NCBI GenBank assembly: GCA_903832295.1
Contig: CAILAZ010000208.1
Span: forward strand, 1 to 43,457
Reading direction: 5' to 3'
Length of the DNA stretch: 43,457 bases
Source: an uncultured Acidobacteriota bacterium
GTDB taxonomy: Bacteria > Acidobacteriota > Terriglobia > Terriglobales > Acidobacteriaceae
Made by a program: the position numbers and the translations under genes. Positions 25,707 to 34,611 of the stretch are shown here, in pieces (positions within the stretch are counted from its first letter, which is position 1; each line of letters begins with the position of its first letter). The notes under the pieces were generated by a model. It saw only the letters and a program-made list of their open reading frames with translations. It made no database searches and had not been told where the DNA came from.

Positions 25707-26652
25707 TCCGCAGGTCTATTCCCTTGATGATGATGCGAGCGAAGTGCTGCGAGGCCTGACATCCCGGCCAAAGCAGCTACCGCCAAAGTTGTTCTACGAT
25801 GCCGCAGGATCAATACTGTTTGAGCTGATTACCGAGCAACCCGAGTATTATCTGACGTCCACGGAGCAGTCGATCTTCGAACGCTACGCGGCGGAAATGG
25901 TTTGCGCGGCTGGGAATTCTGCGAACATCATCGAACTAGGAGCAGGCAGCGCCAAAAAGACCATGCTCATCCTCCGCGCTGCGGCCAACATCCACTCTCC
26001 AATCACGTTCACTCCAATTGACGTGTCCAGTTTTGCGTTGGAGCTTGCACACCAGCGAGTCCGGTCGGAACTGCCGGAAGTTGTAGTTGCCCCCTTGGTT
26101 CTGGACTATACGCGCCATGCGCCTTCGTTGGCCCAGACTCCGGGGCAAAGGCTGGTTTTGTATATAGGTTCGAGCATCGGGAACTTCGAACCAATGGCGG
26201 CGAGCGGAGTATTGCGGCACCTGCGTTCTTCACTGAAGCCGGGTGACGCGCTGCTGCTTGGCACGGATATGCGAAAACCGAGCAACATACTGCTGCCAGC
26301 CTATGACGATCAAGCAGGGGTGACTGCGCGGTTCAACTTAAACATTCTTGCCCGCCTTAATCGTGAACTTGAAGCTAACTTTGATCTTGAGCGCTTTGTT
26401 CATCGCGCTATCTGGAACAAGCGGGATTCTCGCATCGAGATGCATTTGGAGAGCATAGGCTCGCAGCGGGTTCGAATCCGGTCTCTGGATACGACCATTG
26501 ACTTCGCGCCGGGAGAGACCATTCACACGGAGAACAGCTACAAGTTCTCTCCTGCAATGATCGAGGCTTTGGCACTCAACAGTGGATTCGCTTTAGAACA
26601 AAACTGGAGTGACGAACGCGGGTGGTTTACGGTAACCCTGTTGCGAGCCTGA
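25696..26652 (+). CDS. egtD: L-histidine N-alpha-methyltransferase EgtD
   Basis: EgtD trimethylates histidine to hercynine with SAM, the step before EgtB. The 318-residue product matches the family length (about 320). Landmarks: LPPKLFYDAAGSILFE (28-43) followed by PEYYLTSTE, the SAM loop IELGAGSAKKT (79-89), LYIGSSIGNFEP (155-166) and a C-terminal HTENSYKFS phrase that lies by the substrate site in the family. The ATG is inside the egtB 3' end (11-nt overlap), indicating translational coupling. Cytosolic. It converges on the RNA methyltransferase gene with 26 nt between stops and no clear hairpin. Confidence 0.96.
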   Translation: MGANPQVYSLDDDASEVLRGLTSRPKQLPPKLFYDAAGSILFELITEQPEYYLTSTEQSIFERYAAEMVCAAGNSANIIELGAGSAKKTMLILRAAANIHSPITFTPIDVSSFALELAHQRVRSELPEVVVAPLVLDYTRHAPSLAQTPGQRLVLYIGSSIGNFEPMAASGVLRHLRSSLKPGDALLLGTDMRKPSNILLPAYDDQAGVTARFNLNILARLNRELEANFDLERFVHRAIWNKRDSRIEMHLESIGSQRVRIRSLDTTIDFAPGETIHTENSYKFSPAMIEALALNSGFALEQNWSDERGWFTVTLLRA

Positions 26653-26678
26653 ATTGTCTGCCGTGGCAAGGTAGGTGG

Positions 26679-27524
26679 CTAGCGCCTCAGTTTCCAGACA
26701 ATCTGCCGCAGCATGCCGAGCAGGACTTCCGCGTCGAACTTCTCAAGAGAGAGTCTCCGCAACATGCGTCGAACCTTCTCGGTGGCTGTGGCCTCTCCCT
26801 CTTGCTGCACATAACCGCTCGTTCGCAGAGCCTCTATCAGCAGGAGCTCAAGCCGCGCAAGTTCTGCCGCGCATGCAGGTGTTTGCGGGAGAGCCGGCGA
26901 GAACTCCGTGTTGCAGCGAATCAGTTCGTACAGACACACGGCGACCGCTTGGCCGAGATTCATCGAAAAGTGTTCAGCTCTCGTGGGAATTCGCAGCAAC
27001 CAATGACAATGGCTTAGATCTTCATTGGAGAGACCAAATTTCTCTGAACCAAAAAGCAATGCGACCGGAGCTTGTAAAAGTGAATTACGAACCAGGGCAG
27101 CTCCCTGCTCTAACACATACAGCGGGTGCTGGAGTTCACGTTCTCCCACCGCAGTGGTGCCTACCACCAGCCCGCAATCCGCAACAGCCTCCGCCACGCT
27201 GCCGAAAACTTCTGCATTCTGCAGCACAAGGGAAGCGCCTACTGCGGAGCGGGCTCCGAGATACGAGGGCTCCCATGGTGTCACCAGGCGAAGAGTCTGG
27301 AATCCGAAATTGCTCATTGCTCGCGCTGCCGCTCCGATATTGAGCGGATTGCGTGAACGCACAAGCACGATTCTCAATCGGTCAAACCAAGGACTCACTA
27401 CCAGAGATGCGGATGACGATTCCAGTTGAGCCTCGCTTAGGTGCAATGGCACACGAAAGATTGTAGCCTGTAGCCGTAAGAGAACCCGCGAGAACCAACT
27501 GCGGAGACAGAAAACAGCTCCCAC
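26679..27524 (-). CDS. SpoU-class (SPOUT) RNA 2'-O-methyltransferase, TrmJ/TrmH-like
   Basis: A knotted SAM-dependent RNA ribose methyltransferase. All three SpoU motifs are present (numbered from 27524): motif 1 RNPLNIGAAARAMSNFG (58-74), motif 2 LLFGSEKFGLSNEDL (156-170) and motif 3 IPTRAEHFSMNLGQAVAV (179-196). The C-terminal helical extension (about 210-281) and SEKFGLSNED favour the TrmJ branch, which methylates tRNA position 32, but the exact RNA is not provable here. The start is uncertain: there is no ATG before motif 1, GTG 27524 lacks a Shine-Dalgarno, and the conserved part begins near residue 46, so a GTG or TTG further in is possible. It follows the TldD-like genes on the same strand by 21 nt, measured from GTG 27524. 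Confidence 0.85.
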   Translation of the reverse strand: MGAVFCLRSWFSRVLLRLQATIFRVPLHLSEAQLESSSASLVVSPWFDRLRIVLVRSRNPLNIGAAARAMSNFGFQTLRLVTPWEPSYLGARSAVGASLVLQNAEVFGSVAEAVADCGLVVGTTAVGERELQHPLYVLEQGAALVRNSLLQAPVALLFGSEKFGLSNEDLSHCHWLLRIPTRAEHFSMNLGQAVAVCLYELIRCNTEFSPALPQTPACAAELARLELLLIEALRTSGYVQQEGEATATEKVRRMLRRLSLEKFDAEVLLGMLRQIVWKLRR

Positions 27525-27545
27525 TTTGCAGGGGTAGGTGCACGG

Positions 27546-29192
27546 CTATTTTTTCAGCGGTAGCGGAGCCGGATATTCGGGCAACTTGTCCTTGTTGGAA
27601 GTCTGGCGTTTCACTTCCAGATCATCGAAAAGTACGGAAGGAGCCGCGACGCTGTGCGGAATCGGGTGAACATCGCTGTTAACGTACGCGTCATTCCCGG
27701 CCGCCACAATATTGCTGCGCATGGACCTCTGATCCAGATCCCCGAAGAGGCCGCCACGGACCAGTTCCTCGCGACCGTCCTTTACCCAGATTCTGTAGAG
27801 CAGGCGCGGCGCGCGCGCTCCGCCCATTGTCGCGGCATAGTATCCATAGTCCAAGCCGCGCTCTTTGCACATATCAATCAGTCTTTTCTTCAACTCTGCG
27901 GGTGTTGCTCCAGTGGAGGATGTTACCACCAGATTGCCCAACGCAGGGGCGGGCCAGCCCAACGGGAGATTCGCACGCCCATGACCATTGGAAACGGGAA
28001 AATCGCGAATCGGCTCACGTCCCATCAGATAGCGCACCAGAACGCCGTTCTCCACCACGGGAACACGTTCGGCTCTAACTCCCTCGTCGTCCACATCATA
28101 GTGCCCGAGCATCCCTACTCCTTGGATTGCAACAAGGGTCGGGTCGTCCACTACGGTGAGGAAATCAGGCAGCACCCGCGTTCGGAAACTGCTTGCAAAC
28201 TGCCCGCGCACGCGGGCATTCTGCCCGAGTTCCGGCTTGTGGCCCAGTACGTTATCGCCGATCAGGACCGAGAAAAGGGTTGTGGAAGAGTCTGCTGAGA
28301 ACAGGACAGGGCCGTGGTAATCCTCGTCTGCGAGCGGGGCTACTCGAAGCTGCATCAAGGACTCAATCAAGGTTGCTGTCTCGGTCTGGAGTTGTGCTGC
28401 CGTAGGAAGGTCCTTCACCGAAGTCGCTGTGAACCCAGCCGAACGTTCCAACCGCATCCCATCATCGGCCTGTGTGTTGCCGCCAACCGTGATGCGATAG
28501 AGCTCAGAGCCAGTTCGTACCACAGTACCTTCAGAGTTGAGGTAGTAGCGGTTGATCACCTTGAAGTTCAAAGCCGCATTGAGAAAGTAAATCTTTGGGT
28601 CTCGAAGATACAGGCTGGAAGCATCACGCAGCATCTTGAGCCACGGTTCTCGTTCTGTTCTGAGCTCCGCGACAGGTTGCAGCGTCTCTACCGCATCGGC
28701 ATGTGCAAAGTCATCCACCGGATGATCGATTGTCAATTGCTTGAGTCGAGCCTGCTTGTCGGTGAGGCCTTCAATTGCTTGTTTGTACGCTTTGTCTGTT
28801 GCGCTCCAGACTTGAAACCGGAAAGCGCGGTCATCGTTGTCAAGCGGGACGACTTCGATGGATCCTTCGCCGCGCGCGCTCGAATTGTCCTGCTTGTAAT
28901 CGCCCAAACGGACTTGTACCAACAGGATACGCACTCGCGAGCGCGACTCGTTGCGCACACCCCCGAGCGCCGCGTCAGCGTCCCAGCTATCGATATCTTC
29001 AACGCGGTAATCAATGAAGTACGGAAGCGCCATGTTGTCCAGGCGTAAATGCGCCTTGGATCGTTCCATTTCAAGCTGCAGGCTCCGGAGGACAGGGTCT
29101 GCAAGAACCTGTGGATTGCTGGCTGCGAATGCGCCAGCGCCGGATGCGAGGCCAGCAAGGAGCAACACTAAGAACTTCAGCTTGTTATTCAT
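27546..29192 (-). CDS. Secreted TldD/PmbA-like protein lacking the metal site
   Basis: A 548-residue protein with a signal peptide (MNNKLKFLVLLLAGLASGAGAFAAS) and the same domain order as its upstream neighbour, with which it aligns throughout (e.g. LPDFLTVVDDPTL, SNGHGRANLPLGWPAP, SVLFDDLEVKR). Where the neighbour has the metallopeptidase motif HEVLGH, this one reads FSVLIGD, and the downstream Cys ligand region (NGVCGAESGG) is replaced by VNSDVHPIPH. It should therefore have no TldD-type peptidase activity and may be a structural partner, as TldE/PmbA is for TldD. Its ATG overlaps the preceding stop as TAATG, giving coupled translation and probably equal amounts. Periplasmic or extracellular location is inferred from the signal peptide. 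Confidence 0.88.
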   Translation of the reverse strand: MNNKLKFLVLLLAGLASGAGAFAASNPQVLADPVLRSLQLEMERSKAHLRLDNMALPYFIDYRVEDIDSWDADAALGGVRNESRSRVRILLVQVRLGDYKQDNSSARGEGSIEVVPLDNDDRAFRFQVWSATDKAYKQAIEGLTDKQARLKQLTIDHPVDDFAHADAVETLQPVAELRTEREPWLKMLRDASSLYLRDPKIYFLNAALNFKVINRYYLNSEGTVVRTGSELYRITVGGNTQADDGMRLERSAGFTATSVKDLPTAAQLQTETATLIESLMQLRVAPLADEDYHGPVLFSADSSTTLFSVLIGDNVLGHKPELGQNARVRGQFASSFRTRVLPDFLTVVDDPTLVAIQGVGMLGHYDVDDEGVRAERVPVVENGVLVRYLMGREPIRDFPVSNGHGRANLPLGWPAPALGNLVVTSSTGATPAELKKRLIDMCKERGLDYGYYAATMGGARAPRLLYRIWVKDGREELVRGGLFGDLDQRSMRSNIVAAGNDAYVNSDVHPIPHSVAAPSVLFDDLEVKRQTSNKDKLPEYPAPLPLKK

Positions 29193-30925
29193 TACTGTTG
29201 GCCCTCGACGCGCACCGGCGTCCTCGTCTCATTTTCAAACCCGGGTGGAGGCAGGATTGGAAGGCGCTCATTGGAGTGAGCCCGCTTCTGGACTTCGATT
29301 TCAGAGAATAGAATCGCAGGAGCAGCGGCTGACACCGCCACACCGCCTGATTCCGCGCCGCACACTCCATTGAAAATCGCTTGCTTGTCCCCAGTTACGA
29401 GAATGCGGCTCATCGCGGCAAGTGGTGTGCCCACAATATCGACGCCGCGCACAAGTTCATCCGGACGGCCGTTTGCGTACACGCGCCATACCATCACGGG
29501 AAGAACCTGAAAGGCTTGAGGCGCTGAGCGCTGAGTCAGGGTAAATCCACCCTGGATGTCTTCGAAGTAGAGACCGTAGGTTTTTCCCTGCTTCTTGACT
29601 TCGTCGATTAGACTCCGGCGCAACTCATCATTGCTTGCTACGCGGGTCGAAGTCACGATCAGGTTGCCTTGTCGTCCGACCGGCATGTAGCCTGCTTGGG
29701 AGCGGCCGTGACCATTCGAGTGGTCGAAGCTGGCAATCGGCATGCGCGACATCAGGAAGTTTTTCAAAACTCCATTCTTGATTACCTCGACCTTTGTCGC
29801 GGGCATTCCCTCTTCATCATATTCATACCAGCCCGCCAGTCGCGTTCCGTTGAGCGAGCGCAGAGTCGGATCGTCGGTTACCGAAAGAAATTCCGGAAGG
29901 ACGGACTGATTCAGCTTTTTTGTAAAAGTCTGACCTTCTTCGTCGCCTCTCTGCCGCTGCCCCTCGAGCCGATGTCCGAGAACTTCATGGAAGAAAACTC
30001 CGGAAGCGCGCCCAGAGAGGAGGGCGGGGCCATCGTAAGGCTCTGCCACGGGTGCTTCGCGGAGTGCTTTCAGATCCTTTGCCATCTGTTCGACCTTTGC
30101 ATCAATCTCAGCAGCATTCGGAAGCGTGTCCATGGAGCTAGCCTGCATGGTTTCTACGCGCATTAACTCCATGCCATCTTCGGCGCGGGTCTCAGCTTGT
30201 ATCACGACCCGGATGGTTGTATCCGGCATTACGACACGGCTGCCCTCGCTGGAGGCGAAACGTTGCAGGGTCTTCTCCCCGGTGATCATTACCCCTGACG
30301 CGTACACATGGGAGTATTTCTGAAATGCCGCTGAAAAACGCCGCACAAAACTCTTCATTGGTTCCAGGTCAGGAGCCGGCGCGACTTCCTTGTAGTCTGC
30401 GTGAACCTGCGCCGCCTCCGTGCTGAAATCTCCCGAAAGATCATCTTCCCTGGCTTTCACTTGAGACTTGGTCTGCACATTCAGAAACGCCGAGGATGCT
30501 TTACGGTATTCGTTGAAAGTCAGTCGCCAGAGAGCATGAGCAATAGCATCTGCGTCATCGCCTAGAGGTAGCGTTTCGCTGTTGATCGCCGAGTGCCGAT
30601 TTTCTCCGTGAGTGTTGTCCTGTAAAGGAGCGCCAACCCGGATGATCACATCCGCAGTGCGCTTCTGTCCTGTTGTGCTTGTGACCAGGCTTCCATTGAT
30701 TCCTACCGCCATCGACATCTGCTGGTCGTGCACCGTATAGCTGATGAAGTACGCGGCTGGGGTCATCTTGCCCAGTTCGCCCTTGGCGCGATTAAGCTCT
30801 CTTTCCATGCTTGCCAGCACAGGGTCCGGCTTTGCGTTCGTCGCGACAGAAGCCCAAGCCTGGGGATGGCTTGTCAGAAGTGCGGTCATTCCCACCAGCC
30901 ACCAAGCTCGAATCAGGTTCTTCAT
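29192..30925 (-). CDS. Secreted TldD-like metallopeptidase with intact HExxxH
   Basis: A 577-residue TldD/PmbA-family protein with a signal peptide (MKNLIRAWWLVGMTALLTSHPQAWAS), unusual because E. coli TldD/TldE is cytosolic. The family metal site is intact: His313-Glu314-x3-His318 in FFHEVLGHRLEGQ, and Cys522 in NGVCGAESGG, matching the two-His plus Cys site known from E. coli TldD. The C-terminal beta domain has NGHGRSQAGYMPVG and QGNLIVTSTRVAS. TldD/TldE degrades short unfolded peptides through a tunnel; a similar job outside the cytoplasm is plausible but unproven. GAGGAG lies 13 nt before the ATG, and an inverted repeat GTTTGCA-N17-TGCAAAC (30956-30986) lies upstream. Confidence 0.9.
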   Translation of the reverse strand: MKNLIRAWWLVGMTALLTSHPQAWASVATNAKPDPVLASMERELNRAKGELGKMTPAAYFISYTVHDQQMSMAVGINGSLVTSTTGQKRTADVIIRVGAPLQDNTHGENRHSAINSETLPLGDDADAIAHALWRLTFNEYRKASSAFLNVQTKSQVKAREDDLSGDFSTEAAQVHADYKEVAPAPDLEPMKSFVRRFSAAFQKYSHVYASGVMITGEKTLQRFASSEGSRVVMPDTTIRVVIQAETRAEDGMELMRVETMQASSMDTLPNAAEIDAKVEQMAKDLKALREAPVAEPYDGPALLSGRASGVFFHEVLGHRLEGQRQRGDEEGQTFTKKLNQSVLPEFLSVTDDPTLRSLNGTRLAGWYEYDEEGMPATKVEVIKNGVLKNFLMSRMPIASFDHSNGHGRSQAGYMPVGRQGNLIVTSTRVASNDELRRSLIDEVKKQGKTYGLYFEDIQGGFTLTQRSAPQAFQVLPVMVWRVYANGRPDELVRGVDIVGTPLAAMSRILVTGDKQAIFNGVCGAESGGVAVSAAAPAILFSEIEVQKRAHSNERLPILPPPGFENETRTPVRVEGQQ

Positions 30926-31120
30926 TGCAGGTATTTATCTCCTCATGGCACACACGTTTGCACAATCCGCTGGAGTGTCTGCAAACAGGGTGCAAGGCTG
31001 AAGTTTAATGCAGCGAAGCAGAAATGTGAGCAGGAATTGCAACTTAGACGTGCATATGGTCGGCAAAAGCAAGGGAAAGACCGTAGCAGTCCTGGCAGCG
31101 TCGTGGCTTCAAGGCAGTAA

Positions 31121-31142
31121 GAAGCCACCCGAAGGTGGCTTC
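31121..31142 (-). terminator. Hairpin terminator of the Oar-like receptor gene
   Basis: A perfect 9-bp stem, GAAGCCACC and GGTGGCTTC, around a CGAA tetraloop, lies 24 bp past the receptor stop codon. On the minus strand the stem ends TTCTT before ACTGCC, so the T-tract is short. It separates this gene from the leader of the TldD-like pair. Confidence 0.75.
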
Positions 31143-31165
31143 TGGAATGCACGCATCGCTGTCAG

Positions 31166-34100
31166 CTAGAAGGTGAACCGCACCGCGAGTTGCGTTGTAC
31201 GCGGGCCTCCGCCTCCAAGATAAGGATTGCCGCTGCCCACATCCGGAGTTGCGGTGAGGGGAAGGTATCCGGTGCCGGTAAGCCGATTCGATGTCGTGGT
31301 GGTTGACCCGTTCTGCAGGAAGTCCACGGCGAATCCAGGCAACAGCGGATTGCTGAAGTTCGGATGGTTGAAGATATTGAAGAAATCGGCCCTGAGCTGC
31401 ATGGAGACTCTCTCATTAAGGTGCGAGAGCTTCGTGAGAGAGAAATCGAAATTCGTGAAACTCGGCGAGCGGAAAGCGTTGCGGCCTTCGTTGCCAGGGT
31501 GTTGAGTTCCAGACAAGCAGTTGCCGGAGCCATCGACGGTGCAAGGCGCTGCAAAGGCTGCGAGATTCAGGAACTGTTTCGCTCCATGCGTCCCGCTGAA
31601 CGGATTGCCGATTATGTCCGGACGTCCAAAGTACTCGCCGGAGCCGTTATAGTCGGCCTCAAACAGGTAGCTGAGCGTAAACGGTTGGCCGGTGGCGTGA
31701 TTGAACATTCCATCCATTGCCCAACCGTTGGTCAGCCATTTTGCGGACTTGGAGTTCGGCAGATTGTAAGTCCAATACCACTGGATTCGGTTGCGGACGT
31801 CGAAGTTAGAATTGGCGCGCTCGCCAGCCGGGTTAAAGCTATTATCTGGCTGGGCGGCATTGGGAACGAAATCCAGGCCGTCACTCGCATTGTCTATCGA
31901 GTGGGCCCAAGTGTAATTCAAGGTCGAAGTGAAACCGTGCCAGTTCAGTATCTTCACGCTTGACTGCAATGAGTTGTAGGTCGAGCTTGCGCTGGTTTCA
32001 ACCTGGTTCACGTAGTAGTAGTTAGGGAAGCACTGGCTTCCATAGCTCACAGACTTACCGTTACCACAGCTGACTGTACTCCCCGAAACGTTATTGAACT
32101 GGTTGATATCGCGGAAGCGGAACAGGTGACGACCCTGCGATCCAACATATCCAATCTGCACGGCCACCTTCTTGGCGACCTGGGATTCAATGTTCAGGTT
32201 GTAGGAGAGATAGACCGGGGTCACCAGCTTCTGATCTACCGTAAAGGCGCTATTGGGCGTGTAGTTGCTGAAAAGGGACTGTCCGCTGACAATCTGGGTG
32301 GGAGAGGTGATGAAAGCAAACCCGATATTGTTAAACGCCGGACCGGCCTGCGCGGCGTAAGTGTTCCATGGCTGATTGCCTACGAAGAAATCCTGCGATG
32401 CGCCGTCGTAGAACATGCCTACACCAGTGCGGACAACCAGCTTGCCATTTCCAAGGAGGTCATCGACGAGGCTAAGGCGCGGCGAGAAATTCTTCCAATC
32501 TTTTGGATAGAGCGTGCTCGGGCCACCGTTGGCTCCAACCTGTAAGAGGCCAGAAGTCTTAGGATCGAAGAGGCTGAACTGGTGCTTCTGCTCTCCTACA
32601 ACGCCAAAGTAATCCCAACGCACGCCGAGATTTGCGGTAAGGCGACTGGAGACCCTCCAGTTGTCTTGGAGGTACGCTCCGCTGCTGTTCTGGTAGCTGT
32701 AACGTGTGCCATCTCCCGCTGCCGAGGCGCCGCTATCGACGGTTCCGCTCAGGAAGTCTGCGAGTGAATTGAAGCCCAGCTTGCCGCGATGGCCGGAATC
32801 GATAAAGCTGTTGATGAACGTACGCCGCCATTCATAACCCATTTTGAAGCTGTGCTTGCCTTTGATCAGGGAGACGTTTCCAAAGAGCTGATAGTTCGTA
32901 TCGATACGACCGCGAGCGTCACTGGACGTAGCGCCCACCGGGCTATATCCGCTGATACTTATTTGCGGAAGTCCAAAATCGCGCGTGGCGCTGAAACCCG
33001 GAGGCAACGTGTTCAAACCGATGCTGGTGGGATCGAACTTGATGTCCTGTGGAAAGAAGTCCTGCAGGAAGCGGTTATAACCGCCACGTACCTCGATGAT
33101 CAGATTAGATCTCGGAACCGACGTGTAGGACATCGAAAGGATGTTTACGTGTGTCGGCGTTGAGGTGTTGTACCCCGGCGCGCTGCTTCCGGTGTAGAGC
33201 ATTCCCAGCGGAAAGCTCTGCGATCCCTGGCTGAAGTAATAACGTCCTGTCAGCAGGTCGCCGGCACTGAATAGCTTCAGGTGCTGATCGATCTTGAAAA
33301 TCACGCTGTTGATGTTGTTCAGAAATGGCGTGGTGAACTGTGTGCTGCCATCTCCAGATGCTGGAAGCGCGCCCCACGGGTTGCGTGCAAGGAGCTTTTG
33401 GATGACAGCATTAGCCCCACCGACAGGTGTGGCGGCAGTGATGTCGGCCTGAGTTGGCACGGTGCCCAGTTGCGGCAGTCCTCCGTTTTCACGCTGGCCT
33501 TCATACGCTGCAAACCAGAAGGATTTGTCCTTCACGAACGGACCGCCGACCGAACCCCCATACTGGTGATTGGTGAAGGCATTCTTCGGTTGGTCTGGAG
33601 TATTGAAGTAATTGCGCGCGCCGAGCGAGTCGTTTCTGAAGTACTCGAAAAAGCTGCCATGAACCTGGTTGGAGCCAGACTTGGTGACAATGTTCACCGT
33701 GGCGCCAGAACTACGGCCAAACTCAGCCTCAGGGCTGCCGGTTACCGGGATTTCTGCAAGTGCGTCCACCGGGAGAATGGTGGACGGACATCCCCATACG
33801 CCTGCTTGGTTGATGGAAGGCAGGTTGCGATACCCATCATTCATGTCCGTGCCGTCGAGCAGGTAGTTGTTGGAGCGCCCGCGATTGCCGTTCAGGCTGA
33901 ATAGTCCGTAGGAGCCCGCTGATTCGGTGGAACCGACCGGGTCGCTGGCAGTTCCAGGCACCAGTTCCAGCAGCTTTGTGAAGTCACGGCCGTTGAGCGG
34001 CAACTCTGCAGCCTCGGTTGCTTCAATCGTGCCGCCAGTGGTGTTTGAAGAGGTTTCAACCAGCGGTACATCGGCATTCACCTCTACCAGTTCCTTCACC

Positions 34101-34438
34101 TGGCCTGTCGCGAGCTTCGCATCCGCGCGTGCCGGAGAGCCAACGCTCACCGGTATCTGGTTTAGCGTTGTAGTCCGAAACCCTTCCTTTTCGATCGTGA
34201 CGCTGTATGTGCCTAGCGGTAGTTCAGAGGTTTGATATTCACCCTGTTCGTTGGTGGTGACGGTACGGGAAAGACCCGTGCCGGGGCTGAATATTTTGAC
34301 CTTTGCACCAACCACCGCCGCGCCCGATGGATCCGTGACCGTTCCTTGAATACTTCCGCGGAACGTCTGTGCAAAAGCGCAGCTAGCGAAAATTGAGGCT
34401 AGAAAAACAAATAGTACAGCTATCGAGCGGCTTCTCAT
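31166..34438 (-). CDS. Oar-like TonB-dependent receptor with carboxypeptidase-regulatory domain
   Basis: A complete outer-membrane receptor of 1090 residues. The frame opens at 34594, but ATG 34438 has AAGGAG 8 nt upstream and gives a signal peptide (MRSRSIAVLFVFLASIFASCAFAQ). Residues about 26-110 are a carboxypeptidase-regulatory-like beta-sandwich (GSIQGTVTDPSGAAVVGA... GEYQTSELPLGTYSVTIEKEGF). A plug domain follows (about 130-240: ELPLNGRDFTKLLELVPG, GNRGRSNNYLLDG) and then a large barrel ending LAVRFTF with a terminal Phe. I see no TonB box that I can assign with confidence. This architecture is expanded in Acidobacteriota and Myxococcota (Oar). The substrate is unknown. Hairpins bound it on both sides, so it is probably monocistronic. 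Confidence 0.93.
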   Translation of the reverse strand: MRSRSIAVLFVFLASIFASCAFAQTFRGSIQGTVTDPSGAAVVGAKVKIFSPGTGLSRTVTTNEQGEYQTSELPLGTYSVTIEKEGFRTTTLNQIPVSVGSPARADAKLATGQVKELVEVNADVPLVETSSNTTGGTIEATEAAELPLNGRDFTKLLELVPGTASDPVGSTESAGSYGLFSLNGNRGRSNNYLLDGTDMNDGYRNLPSINQAGVWGCPSTILPVDALAEIPVTGSPEAEFGRSSGATVNIVTKSGSNQVHGSFFEYFRNDSLGARNYFNTPDQPKNAFTNHQYGGSVGGPFVKDKSFWFAAYEGQRENGGLPQLGTVPTQADITAATPVGGANAVIQKLLARNPWGALPASGDGSTQFTTPFLNNINSVIFKIDQHLKLFSAGDLLTGRYYFSQGSQSFPLGMLYTGSSAPGYNTSTPTHVNILSMSYTSVPRSNLIIEVRGGYNRFLQDFFPQDIKFDPTSIGLNTLPPGFSATRDFGLPQISISGYSPVGATSSDARGRIDTNYQLFGNVSLIKGKHSFKMGYEWRRTFINSFIDSGHRGKLGFNSLADFLSGTVDSGASAAGDGTRYSYQNSSGAYLQDNWRVSSRLTANLGVRWDYFGVVGEQKHQFSLFDPKTSGLLQVGANGGPSTLYPKDWKNFSPRLSLVDDLLGNGKLVVRTGVGMFYDGASQDFFVGNQPWNTYAAQAGPAFNNIGFAFITSPTQIVSGQSLFSNYTPNSAFTVDQKLVTPVYLSYNLNIESQVAKKVAVQIGYVGSQGRHLFRFRDINQFNNVSGSTVSCGNGKSVSYGSQCFPNYYYVNQVETSASSTYNSLQSSVKILNWHGFTSTLNYTWAHSIDNASDGLDFVPNAAQPDNSFNPAGERANSNFDVRNRIQWYWTYNLPNSKSAKWLTNGWAMDGMFNHATGQPFTLSYLFEADYNGSGEYFGRPDIIGNPFSGTHGAKQFLNLAAFAAPCTVDGSGNCLSGTQHPGNEGRNAFRSPSFTNFDFSLTKLSHLNERVSMQLRADFFNIFNHPNFSNPLLPGFAVDFLQNGSTTTTSNRLTGTGYLPLTATPDVGSGNPYLGGGGPRTTQLAVRFTF

Positions 34439-34558
34439 CGGCCGGGCTCCTTTTTTGGTTTCGTGTACACGGAAGAAAGGGAATGCAGAGATGAAATTCA
34501 TGATACACGAGAATTCCTGACCAATGACAAGGAAGTTGCGGGTATGAATGGACGCAAG

Positions 34559-34583
34559 AAGGGAGGCCGCGGAGGCCTCCCTT
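34559..34583 (-). terminator. Hairpin terminator of the DUF3300 gene
   Basis: Perfect 10-bp stem AAGGGAGGCC / GGCCTCCCTT with a 5-nt loop (GCGGA on the plus strand), 28 bp after the DUF3300 stop codon. The minus-strand exit is TT then CTTGCG, so there is no long T-tract. Confidence 0.75.
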
Positions 34584-34611
34584 TGTTCACTCACTGTTCT
34601 GCATGCCGGAG

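Noticed and set aside
28314..29048. 244-codon plus-strand open frame opposite the inactive TldD-like gene
   Set aside because: Its codons mirror the real minus-strand gene, it has no family phrase, and the opposite protein aligns with its paralogue throughout.
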